Origin: JAKPUX01 sp035353815
GTDB taxonomy: Bacteria; Zhuqueibacterota; Zhuqueibacteria; Residuimicrobiales; Residuimicrobiaceae
Length of the DNA stretch: 64,000 bases
Assembly (NCBI GenBank): GCA_035353815.1
Contig: DAOQAG010000002.1
Coordinates: 96,960-160,959 of the forward strand
Direction: 5' to 3'
Within the stretch, counting starts at the first letter, position 1, and every line of letters starts with the position of its first letter. The notes under the pieces were generated by a model that was given only the letters and a program-made list of their open reading frames with translations, had not been told where the DNA came from and did not search any database. The position numbers and the translations under genes are program-made. Positions 8,148 through 15,811 of this stretch are shown here, piece by piece.

Positions 8148-9104
8148 ATGAACAAGCTGGAAAAAGCAGCACAGACCGTTATCACACAAGCGCTGGATCT
8201 CCGCAAGGGCGAAGCGGTGCTGATCATCGCAGATGAGCCCCTTCTCGATCTCGCGCACCTGCTCTTCGCAGCTGCAGAGAAAAAGACCGCTCATGTCCAC
8301 CTGCTCGAGGTGACGCGCACGTTTCTGCACCGCAACGCCCTGTGTGCGCCGGTGGAACGGCTGATGCAGGAGATGAACGTCATTCTCGCGCTGACCTCCG
8401 TCTCCATTTCGCATACCAACAGCCGGCGCGAGGCGTGCCGGCACGGCGCGCGCTGCATCACCATGCCGGCTATCACCAACGACACCTTTGCGCGTATCGC
8501 CGAGATGGATTTTGGCCGTATCGGACGCCTCAGCCGCAAGCTCGCGGATATCCTCACCATCGCCAGGGAGATCGAGATCTCGGCACCCAACGGCACCCGG
8601 CTGCATATCGCCGCGGCGCGGGCCAAAGGCTATGCGGATACCGGCGAGGTGACCCAGCCCGGGGCGTTTTCCAATCTTCCCGCCGGCGAGGCCGCGCTGG
8701 CGCCCGAGTTCGCCGGCACTTCCGGCGAGCTGATCGTCGACAGCGGCATGGGCGTGCAGCTTGACGATCGCGAGCGCACCCTTCTCTCCATTCGCGATGG
8801 CCGCATCGTGCGCATCTCCGGCGGTCAGGCGGCCAACCGGCTGCGCCGCGCCCTGGCTCCCTTTGGGCCGGAGGGCCGCCTGATCGCGGAATTTGGCATC
8901 GGCACCAACGAGAGTGCGCGCATTTGCGGCCATGCGCTTGAGGATGAGAAGGTGCTTGGCACCATCCATATCGCCGTCGGCAACAATCTCTCGTTCGGCG
9001 GCAAAAACGACGTTCCCATCCATCTTGACGCCATTGCCTACAAGGCGAGCGTGGCGATCGATGGGCGCAAGGTACTGGAACACGGCAAGCTTGTCCTGGA
9101 GTAG
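8148..9104 (+). CDS. Aminopeptidase, peptidase family M29-like
   Basis: 318-residue protein resembling the C-terminal metal-binding half of M29 (aminopeptidase T/S, AmpS) proteins. Candidate metal ligands appear in the expected order: Glu in IAEFGIGTN, Glu in LEDEKVLGTIHIAVGNN (His also), then the GGKNDVPIHLD motif with His and Asp. Likely role: release of N-terminal residues from peptides in the cytoplasm. The start at 8148 is chosen because conserved sequence begins there; no clear ribosome-binding site is present, and an in-frame ATG at 8088 overlaps the promoter. The next gene is a second peptidase on the same strand. Confidence 0.8.
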   Translation: MNKLEKAAQTVITQALDLRKGEAVLIIADEPLLDLAHLLFAAAEKKTAHVHLLEVTRTFLHRNALCAPVERLMQEMNVILALTSVSISHTNSRREACRHGARCITMPAITNDTFARIAEMDFGRIGRLSRKLADILTIAREIEISAPNGTRLHIAAARAKGYADTGEVTQPGAFSNLPAGEAALAPEFAGTSGELIVDSGMGVQLDDRERTLLSIRDGRIVRISGGQAANRLRRALAPFGPEGRLIAEFGIGTNESARICGHALEDEKVLGTIHIAVGNNLSFGGKNDVPIHLDAIAYKASVAIDGRKVLEHGKLVLE

Positions 9105-9139
9105 GGGCTGACGCACCGGCCATGCCGCATGGAGGAGTG

Positions 9140-9958
9140 ATGAAACTGTATATTACCGCCGATATGGAGGGCGTCAACGGGGTTGTGCTGCGCGAGCATG
9201 TCGATCCGGCCGCCCGGGAGTACGAAATGGCGCGCGGCTGGATGATCGCCGAGGTCAATGCCGCCATCGAGGGCGCGGTGGCCGGCGGCGCGACCGAGCT
9301 CCTCGTCAACGATTCTCACAATGCCATGGCCAATCTGCTGGTGGACCGGCTGCATCCGGCCGCACGCCTGGTTTCCGGCCCTGGCAAGCCCTTCTCGATG
9401 ATGCAGGAGGTCGACGCCTCCTGCGCCGGCGCCTTTTTCCTCGGTTATCATGCCGCCTTCGGCACGCCGCTGGCGGTCCTCGATCACACCTGGGCCTATT
9501 CCTACATTGAGGACATCCGCATCAATGGCGTGCATGTCGGCGAATTCGGACTGAACGCCGGGTTGGCGGGATTTTATCAGGTGCCGGCCCTGCTGGTGAC
9601 CGGCGACCGTGCCCTCGTCTCCGAGGCGCGCACTCTCCTGCCCGGCGTGGGCGCTGTGGCGGTCAAGGAGGGCCGGGGCCGGCTCTGCGCCGTTTGCGAA
9701 CCCTTCCAGAATTCTTTGGTCGCCATCCGCCGCAAGGCGGAAATGGCGGTACGGCATATCGCGGATCACCGCCCCCTCCTCTTCGCGCCGCCTTTGACCC
9801 TGGAGGTCGATTTCCCCAAGGCGGAGATGGCCGAGGCCGCGATGCTCCTCCCCGGTGCCGGACGCCAGGCCGACCGCAGCGTCATTTGCAGGCCGGCCGA
9901 TTATCCGGAGCTCTACCGCCAGTTTCTCGCCCTTTTCCGTCTTGCCAAATCGGTCTGA
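9140..9958 (+). CDS. dppA: M55 family D-aminopeptidase, DppA-like
   Basis: 272-residue zinc aminopeptidase of family M55, whose B. subtilis member DppA releases D-Ala from D-amino-acid peptides. The metal-binding pattern is intact: Asp-x-Glu in YITADMEGVNGV, His in VNDSHNAMANL, His in LGYHAAFGT and Glu in HVGEFGLNAG. GGAGGA lies just before the ATG at 9140. Paired with the M29-like gene it suggests use of peptides or recycling of cell-wall peptides. Convergent with cdsA and separated from it by a bidirectional terminator. Confidence 0.92.
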   Translation: MKLYITADMEGVNGVVLREHVDPAAREYEMARGWMIAEVNAAIEGAVAGGATELLVNDSHNAMANLLVDRLHPAARLVSGPGKPFSMMQEVDASCAGAFFLGYHAAFGTPLAVLDHTWAYSYIEDIRINGVHVGEFGLNAGLAGFYQVPALLVTGDRALVSEARTLLPGVGAVAVKEGRGRLCAVCEPFQNSLVAIRRKAEMAVRHIADHRPLLFAPPLTLEVDFPKAEMAEAAMLLPGAGRQADRSVICRPADYPELYRQFLALFRLAKSV

Positions 9959-9982
9959 CCCCCGCACGACAGCCGCAATAAA

Positions 9983-10018
9983 AAAAGCCAGGCGCACAAC
10001 GCGATGCCTGGCTTTTCT
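9983..10018. terminator. Bidirectional intrinsic terminator between dppA and cdsA
   Basis: An 11-bp perfect stem AAAAGCCAGGC (9983-9993) / GCCTGGCTTTT (10005-10015) with an 11-nt loop and T-runs on both strands, exactly between convergent genes. Confidence 0.92.
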
Positions 10019-10033
10019 GTTTATTCCCGCACT

Positions 10034-10870
10034 CTACAGTGCGAACAACCGCAGGTAAAGATAGAGGTAGACCACCGGCGCGGTGATGGTCAGGCTGTCG
10101 AAGCGGTCCAGGATGCCCCCGTGCCCGGGGATGAGGTGTGAGGAATCCTTGACCCCGGCATCGCGTTTGAACATGGACTCGAAAAGATCGCCGTACTGCC
10201 CAAGGCTGCCGCCGATGGCACCGATCACCAGGGTATCGTGAAGTTGCAGGCCGCGGACAAACCAGACGTGGCAGAGCCAGGCGGTGAGGAGGGCAAAGAT
10301 AAAACCGAGCACCGATCCCTCAACCGACTTGTTCGGGCTGATGCGCGGCATGAGCTTGTGCCGGCCAAGGTAGGATCCACCGACATAGGCCGCGGTGTCA
10401 CAGATCCAGATACTGAAGATCAGGACAAGGATCCAGCCGCCGGCGGGCGAGCTGTCCAGACCAAAGCGCGCTGCCGGCAGCTCGCGGATGAGAATAAAGC
10501 TACCGAACGCGAGCGGATAATAGAGCGCCGCAAATGCGGTCACCGCGGTATCGCGCACGGGAGAGCCACTGCCGCGATAGAGGGCTGTGAACTGGACCCA
10601 AACCAGGAAGAGCAGGGCGATCGGCAGGATCAGCCGGACATCCCAGAAATACAGGGAGATGACCAGAACCGTGGCGCAGACCAGCCCTGGCAGAGAGTAG
10701 GCCATGCTCTCCTTGTGGCGTGCGAGAGCGTAGAATTCATAGACCGAAAGGACGGAGACGAGCAGGACGAACCCCAGCCACCAAAGCTCTCCTTTTAGTG
10801 CAGCGAAGACGATGAGAGGACCGAAGGCCAGGGCGACCAGGGCGCGAATGCCGAAGGATTTAAAATTCAA
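10034..10870 (-). CDS. cdsA: Phosphatidate cytidylyltransferase (CDP-diglyceride synthase)
   Basis: 278-residue polytopic membrane enzyme that makes CDP-diacylglycerol, precursor of all phospholipids and the substrate of PssA. The C-terminal signature is complete: SMFKRDAGVKDSSHLIPGHG followed by GILDRFDSL. About eight hydrophobic helices precede it. TTG start at 10870, supported by GGAGG 4 nt upstream. A small hairpin (CGCACT/AGTGCG, 10027-10042) spans its stop codon just before the terminator. Last gene of the pyrK-pyrD-rlpA-cdsA run. Confidence 0.95.
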   Translation of the reverse strand: MNFKSFGIRALVALAFGPLIVFAALKGELWWLGFVLLVSVLSVYEFYALARHKESMAYSLPGLVCATVLVISLYFWDVRLILPIALLFLVWVQFTALYRGSGSPVRDTAVTAFAALYYPLAFGSFILIRELPAARFGLDSSPAGGWILVLIFSIWICDTAAYVGGSYLGRHKLMPRISPNKSVEGSVLGFIFALLTAWLCHVWFVRGLQLHDTLVIGAIGGSLGQYGDLFESMFKRDAGVKDSSHLIPGHGGILDRFDSLTITAPVVYLYLYLRLFAL

Positions 10871-10918
10871 TGTGCCTCCATTTGTGCAGGATTCAAAAGA
10901 GCAGCCGGTGAGTTTGAG

Positions 10919-11401
10919 TCAGTGCGGCAGCCGGATCACCTTGAGTTCCACCATGCCGCTCCCCTTTTCGGCCAGCTCCAGTTCCCGGGCCGCCTGGAAG
11001 GAGAGATCGATGATGCGTCCGGGGACATAGGGACCGCGGTCATTGATCCGCACCTCCACGACTTTATTGTTGGCGAGGTTTTTCACCTCGACGATGGTGC
11101 CGAAGGGCAGGCTGGGATGAGCCGCCGTGAGGCGGCGCATATCATAGAGTTCGCCATTGGCGGTCATGCGGCCGTTGATCTCATCGGCCATATACGAAGC
11201 GATGCCGGTTTCAGTGTCCCGCAGGCGCAGCGGGCCCTGCTCCGTCTCCACGCCCGCCGGGTCCGCGGCCGCTGCCGTGGCGGCCGGCTGGTTCTCCTCC
11301 TCCGGCCCGGCATTAGGGTCTTGGTCCCACCAGCGTGTGTTCGGATAGCAGGCGACAATCAGCATAAATAGCGAACAGAGCAGGACAGTGCGCCGTTTCA
11401 T
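10919..11401 (-). CDS. rlpA: RlpA-like septal-ring/peptidoglycan lipoprotein
   Basis: 160-residue lipoprotein: signal with lipobox LIVAC (Cys ~18), a Pro/Ala/Glu-rich linker (residues ~30-60), then a double-psi beta-barrel domain with GIASYMADEINGRMTANGE, AAHPSLPFGT and the conserved VRINDRGPYVPGRIIDLS. The RlpA family contains lytic transglycosylases that cleave denuded glycans at division sites. There is no SPOR domain here, so it is a short form. GGAGG 5 nt before the ATG. Confidence 0.92.
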   Translation of the reverse strand: MKRRTVLLCSLFMLIVACYPNTRWWDQDPNAGPEEENQPAATAAAADPAGVETEQGPLRLRDTETGIASYMADEINGRMTANGELYDMRRLTAAHPSLPFGTIVEVKNLANNKVVEVRINDRGPYVPGRIIDLSFQAARELELAEKGSGMVELKVIRLPH

Positions 11402-11422
11402 GTCAGCCTCCGGAAGCAGGGA

Positions 11423-12334
11423 TCAGAGCCGCAGGGAGCCGCGCAGCTCGGCCAGGGTGGTGATGCCTTCCTGGCGGCACCAGATCTCCAGGCCCTCCAC
11501 CACTTCGATGGCGGCGCCCGGATGCATAAAGCTTGCCGTGCCGATTTGCACCGCCGCAGCTCCGGCGATGATGAATTCAAGGGCATCCGCAGCGGAGATG
11601 ATGCCGCCGATGCCGATTACCGGGATCGAGAGCGTCCGCACCAGTTCATAGACCCGGGCCAGAGCCACCGGTTTGATGGCCGGCCCTGAAAGGCCCCCGG
11701 TGACGCTGGCCAGGCGTGGTTTGCGGCTGCGGATGTCGATGGCCATGCCGACCAGGGTATTGATGGCGGAAACGGCGTCGGCGCCGGCTTGCTCGCAGGC
11801 GCGGCCGATCTCGCTGATGCTGGTGACGTTGGGGGTCAGCTTGGCGATCAGCGGCCGTCGGGTTACCGCGCGGATCTGGCGGGTCACCTCGGCGGCAACC
11901 CGGGCGTCGCTGCTGAAAGCCAGTCCCCCCTCCTTAACGTTGGGACAGGAGTAGTTTAACTCGTAGGCGGCGATGCCCGGAACGGCTTCGAGGGCTGTGA
12001 CAGCGGCGACAAAATCGGCGATGCTCCGGCCGGCCACGTTGACAATGATCGGGGTGTTCAGTGTGGAGAGAAAGGGCCACTTTTCAGCGATGAACCGGTC
12101 GATCCCGACGTTCGGCAAGCCGATCGAATTGAGCATGCCCGCCGGGGTTTCGCAGATGCGCGGCGGGGGATTGCCGGGCCGGGCCTCGAGGGTCACGGTC
12201 TTGGTGACCAAGCCGCCCAGGCGGTTGAGATCCATGAAATCAGCGAATTCGCTGCCATAACCGAAGGTGCCGCTGGCGGTCAGCACCGGATTGGCCAGGT
12301 GCAGTGTCCCGATCCGGACGGAGAGGTCAGTCAT
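11423..12334 (-). CDS. pyrD: Dihydroorotate dehydrogenase B, catalytic subunit
   Basis: 303-residue FMN enzyme of class 1B, oxidising dihydroorotate to orotate in pyrimidine synthesis. NPVLTASGTFGYG near the start, LNYSCPNVKEGG (the Cys active-site base typical of class 1), IAKLTPNV and VIGIGGIISAADALEFI are diagnostic. The ATG at 12334 overlaps the end of pyrK by 8 nt and uses GGAG inside pyrK. The Cys (rather than Ser) and the adjacent pyrK identify the NAD-dependent heterotetramer. Confidence 0.96.
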   Translation of the reverse strand: MTDLSVRIGTLHLANPVLTASGTFGYGSEFADFMDLNRLGGLVTKTVTLEARPGNPPPRICETPAGMLNSIGLPNVGIDRFIAEKWPFLSTLNTPIIVNVAGRSIADFVAAVTALEAVPGIAAYELNYSCPNVKEGGLAFSSDARVAAEVTRQIRAVTRRPLIAKLTPNVTSISEIGRACEQAGADAVSAINTLVGMAIDIRSRKPRLASVTGGLSGPAIKPVALARVYELVRTLSIPVIGIGGIISAADALEFIIAGAAAVQIGTASFMHPGAAIEVVEGLEIWCRQEGITTLAELRGSLRL

Positions 12335-13136
12335 GGAGCAGGATCTCCTCGATGGGGAAAACAGGTCCATCCTTGCAGGCGAGCAGATAGCGCTGCCCGT
12401 CCGCGCGCGGCTCCGCCAGCTCGACCGGGCACCCCATGCAGGCGCCGAAGCCGCACGCCATGAGATTTTCCACGGTGACATACCCACGGATGTTCAATTC
12501 AAGCGCCAGCGCCCGCAGGGCGGCCAGCATCGGCGTCGGCCCGCAGCCATAGAGTATGCAGCCGGTCAGATCCTGCTGCCCCTCGAGATAGCGGCGCAGC
12601 GGCCCGATCACCAAGCCCGGATCGCCTGCACTGCCGTCCTCGGTGGCGAGATGAACCTGTACGTCCTGCTCCGACCACAGCGGGCTGTGGCAGAGGGCTG
12701 TGGCGCTGCGCGCTCCATAAAAAAGGCTCTTCCGGCAAGGGAGGTGCGCGGCATCCTGGAGGAGAAGATCGAAGGGAGCGATCCCGATGCCGCCGGCGAC
12801 CATGATGATCTCGCGCGGCTGCGGATCGAGCGGGAAGGTGTTGCCCAGCAAGCCGATCACGTCAAGCACATCCCCGGGGTTGCAGCCGGCCAGGATGCGG
12901 CTGCCGCGGCCGGCGGCGGCAATGAGCAGGTCGATCGTTCCGCGGACGGGGTCGGCGCGGTGCAGACTGAACGGCCGCCGCCAGAAGAGATCGGAGCCTT
13001 GCGGGATCTGTACATTGACAAAATGGCCCGCATGCGCCGCCGCCGCCCATTCGGGCGACTCCAGGGTCATGCGCACGATTTGATGTGCTGCGGCGGTGAT
13101 CGCGGCCACCGGCACCTGCAGCGTCGATTTAGTCAC
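12327..13136 (-). CDS. pyrK: Dihydroorotate dehydrogenase B, electron-transfer subunit
   Basis: 269 residues; FAD and [2Fe-2S] subunit passing electrons from PyrD to NAD. The flavin site is RRPFSLHRAD, the NAD region AGGIGIAPF and YGCGPTPML, and the cluster ligands are C-x4-C-x2-C in MACGFGACMGCPVE plus a later Cys in LLACKDGPVF. GTG start at 13136 with AGGAGAG 6 nt upstream; longer readings upstream are Arg/Pro-rich and unlikely. Overlaps pyrD by 8 nt. Confidence 0.95.
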   Translation of the reverse strand: MTKSTLQVPVAAITAAAHQIVRMTLESPEWAAAAHAGHFVNVQIPQGSDLFWRRPFSLHRADPVRGTIDLLIAAAGRGSRILAGCNPGDVLDVIGLLGNTFPLDPQPREIIMVAGGIGIAPFDLLLQDAAHLPCRKSLFYGARSATALCHSPLWSEQDVQVHLATEDGSAGDPGLVIGPLRRYLEGQQDLTGCILYGCGPTPMLAALRALALELNIRGYVTVENLMACGFGACMGCPVELAEPRADGQRYLLACKDGPVFPIEEILLHD

Positions 13137-13173
13137 GAATTCTCTCCTGGTTCGCCCGCAAGGCGCATGCCGC

Positions 13174-15585
13174 CTATTCGATCGGGGCCGGTTTGGCTGG
13201 CTCGCCGGGTGGTTTGGCGTCAGGCGGCCGGTTGCCCTGCGGGGGTGGCGCATCGCCGCTCTTCTGCGGCGCGGAACGGGAGGCACTCCGTTCCTCCATC
13301 TCCTGCTCCCGCCGCAGATCGGCCGCGGCGGCGGCAGCGGCCTTTTCGTCCACGGCCGGCTGCACAGCGGGCTGTGCGGCGGGCTGTGCGGCGGGCTGTG
13401 CCGGCGCGGAGTGGAGACTATCCGCCGCCGCGCGAACCGCAGTGGAATCGTGCCCAGCCGCCTGCAGGCTCGTGTCCACCGGCGCCGCCTTTTTCAGCGA
13501 GTCGGCCGCAGCCAGGGCCTTCTCGGCCGCGAGCTTGATCGAATCGGCAATGGCTTGCTTGCGCTCCTCAATGGCCTTGATCGCCTGTTCATGGCGGGCA
13601 AGCTTGTTCTTCAAATGCTTGCCATAGGCCGACTCGGGATACTTGTCGACGATCTCCTTGTAGGCGGCCAGGGCTTTGCTATAGTCATTCAGGTCATGCT
13701 CGTAGAGCCAGCCCTTGCCGAACTCCGCCTTGAGCGCATAGGGCGACTGCGGATAGGTGGTGCTGATCTCGTCATACAACTTGAGGGCACCGGTGAGGTT
13801 CTTGTCCTCCCAATAAGCCTTTTCGGCCTTGCGATAGATCACGCCCGCGCTATCCACCTGATCGCTCTGCAGTGGCCAGCCGAGGATCCGCCGCGCACCC
13901 TCGGCATGGGGAGAATTCGGATAGAGGTAGACCAGGCTGCGCAAGAGCGAGTCCGCCTGCACCGTGTCCTTCTTGATGGCATACATGATATAGCCGATCG
14001 AGTAGAGGGCACGGGCGGTCATGATGCTGTCGGGCTTGCTCTCGACGACCTGGAGAAACAGCTTCATCGAGGAATCGGGATGGTCGAAACTGAACATCAG
14101 CAGCTCGGCCAGCTCGAGACGTTTCTCGGCGAGGGCGACGCCTTTCTTCTTCTCGGCCGCTGCTTTCACCTCAAGATCGCGCACGCTGTCGGGCACCGCG
14201 GCCGTGGCGCTCAGGGAATCCGTGCCGGCAGCGCCGGTTGGGTGGGCGGGCGCGAGCAAACTCGCCGTATCCTCGCTGGTGTAATCGCGCGGCGGCCGCC
14301 GGCCGCGGCCGGCATAATTCATCCACATCCCCTCCGCGCCGAGATCGATCGGGGCATCGTCGAGATCCACTTTTTTCGCCCCTTTGCCGGCCGCCGCCGT
14401 CGAATCCTTGACCATGGCGATGCCGAGCAGCTCATTGATCGACTGCTGCAATTCGAGCATGCGCTTGATGTTGTCGGAGCGTTCCTTCGCCGTCGTGGCG
14501 ATCAGGGAAGCGGATTGCTCACCGCGCACCAGATCATAGTTTTCCTTGGCCTTGGCATAGTCGCCCTTGCTGTACTCCGCGATTTCGGCGAGGCTGAAAT
14601 AGCTGCGGGCGGAAGCCTCCGTACCTTTGTGCTCCTCAATGATGTCATTATACCATTTGACCGCAGTGGCCTCATCGCCGCGGAAGCGGTAGCTGTTGGC
14701 GAGCATCAGCTTGATCATCGGAATCCGCTTCACTTCGAGTTCCTTGGCGAGGAGCATCGAGAAGGAGCGGATGGCCGCGTCATACTCCTTGAGGAGGATC
14801 TGGGATTCACCCAGCTTGTAGGTCGCCTGGGACTTGAAATCCTCGTTGGGGCTCTCCTGCACCGCCCGGCGGAAGATCGGCACCGCTTCCTTGTAGTTTT
14901 TAAGCTGGACCTGGCATTCGCCGAGGCGGTAGAGCGACATCGCCTGCGTCAGCCGGTCCTCCGATTGCCGGGCCGTCCGGGTATAGACATCGGCGGCCGC
15001 TTCAAAGTTGTCCTTCTCAAAATAGAGCGAACCCAGTTCGTATTCGGCCTGCTGACGGATCTGCTTCGGAAATTTGGTATCGAGGGTGATGTCGCGGAAC
15101 TTTTTCTCGGCCGCATCGAAATCGCGCAGTGCGAGAAAGGTCTTGCCAAGGAGGACCTCGGCGGTGGGGAGGTATTCGCTATGGGGATAGAGCGAAATGA
15201 TCTCTTCGAACTTGCGCTGCGCCTTGGTGTACTCCTGGCGGTAATAAAAACATTCGCCGACCATGATCAGCGCATCATCCACCCAGCGGCTTTTGGGATA
15301 ATATTCCAGTACGCTTGAGGCCTTTTCGATGGCCTTCTGATAGTTCTGCATCTCCGTCGCCGAGGGTTTGCTGCCGAGGCTGCCTTCGGCGAGGTTGCCC
15401 TGGCGCCGCGCCTGGGCTTTCTCTTCCGGCGAGAGTTCGACGACCTGGGTCCGCTCGCGTTTCTTGCGCTCTTTGGACGCGTCGTGATAAAACTGCTTCG
15501 CGTTATAGAAGGTGTTGTAATAGGCGCAACCGCTGAAGAGACTCAGCGCCATGGCGAATATGATAAAGGCGTGATGTCGGCGCAT
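13174..15585 (-). CDS. Tetratricopeptide-repeat lipoprotein with Ala/Pro-rich tail
   Basis: 803-residue predicted outer-membrane or periplasmic lipoprotein: signal peptide with lipobox LFSGC (Cys 20), followed by AYYNTFYNAKQFY. Many BamD/YbgF-like TPR units follow from about residue 70 to 660 (for example YPKSRWVDDALIMVGECFYY and YPHSEYLPTAEVLLGKTFL). The last ~120 residues are helical and Ala-rich, with a short PAAQPAAQPAVQ repeat and a Pro-rich end. Function unknown; likely a scaffold for envelope protein assembly, and a distant link to FCB TPR lipoproteins such as PorW/SprE is only a guess. ATG at 15585 chosen over 15609 because it gives a normal lipoprotein signal. pyrK starts 37 nt downstream. 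Confidence 0.8.
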   Translation of the reverse strand: MRRHHAFIIFAMALSLFSGCAYYNTFYNAKQFYHDASKERKKRERTQVVELSPEEKAQARRQGNLAEGSLGSKPSATEMQNYQKAIEKASSVLEYYPKSRWVDDALIMVGECFYYRQEYTKAQRKFEEIISLYPHSEYLPTAEVLLGKTFLALRDFDAAEKKFRDITLDTKFPKQIRQQAEYELGSLYFEKDNFEAAADVYTRTARQSEDRLTQAMSLYRLGECQVQLKNYKEAVPIFRRAVQESPNEDFKSQATYKLGESQILLKEYDAAIRSFSMLLAKELEVKRIPMIKLMLANSYRFRGDEATAVKWYNDIIEEHKGTEASARSYFSLAEIAEYSKGDYAKAKENYDLVRGEQSASLIATTAKERSDNIKRMLELQQSINELLGIAMVKDSTAAAGKGAKKVDLDDAPIDLGAEGMWMNYAGRGRRPPRDYTSEDTASLLAPAHPTGAAGTDSLSATAAVPDSVRDLEVKAAAEKKKGVALAEKRLELAELLMFSFDHPDSSMKLFLQVVESKPDSIMTARALYSIGYIMYAIKKDTVQADSLLRSLVYLYPNSPHAEGARRILGWPLQSDQVDSAGVIYRKAEKAYWEDKNLTGALKLYDEISTTYPQSPYALKAEFGKGWLYEHDLNDYSKALAAYKEIVDKYPESAYGKHLKNKLARHEQAIKAIEERKQAIADSIKLAAEKALAAADSLKKAAPVDTSLQAAGHDSTAVRAAADSLHSAPAQPAAQPAAQPAVQPAVDEKAAAAAAADLRREQEMEERSASRSAPQKSGDAPPPQGNRPPDAKPPGEPAKPAPIE

Positions 15586-15622
15586 TTCACATCCAGGTTT
15601 CTGCCGCATTGGAATAAGGTTT

Positions 15623-15651
15623 AAAATACATCATGCCGGGCAAAATAACAA
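15623..15651 (-). promoter_or_regulatory. Candidate sigma70-type promoter for the TPR lipoprotein-pyrKD-rlpA-cdsA run
   Basis: Minus strand TTGTTA (15646-15651), 17-bp spacer, TATTTT (15623-15628), about 38 bp upstream of the lipoprotein start. The rest of 15652-15811 shows nothing recognisable. Confidence 0.45.
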
Positions 15652-15811
15652 CTGAAAAAAGCGGGGCTGCTGCTCCGGCATCCTCATCCTGTTAACCCGG
15701 CCGGGGTGGTTCCGGTTCCCGCGGCCCGGCAGCGGTGGCACTGCGGCGAAGCTGGAGGTGCGCCGCCGGGCGGACGGGGCGCGCCGGCCCGGGAGGATCC
15801 TTGCGGCGGCG

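Noticed and set aside
10880..10935. Fourth tail duplication at the rlpA 3' end (CCGGCTGC repeated)
   Set aside because: Only 8-9 bp match, expected by chance in GC-rich DNA.
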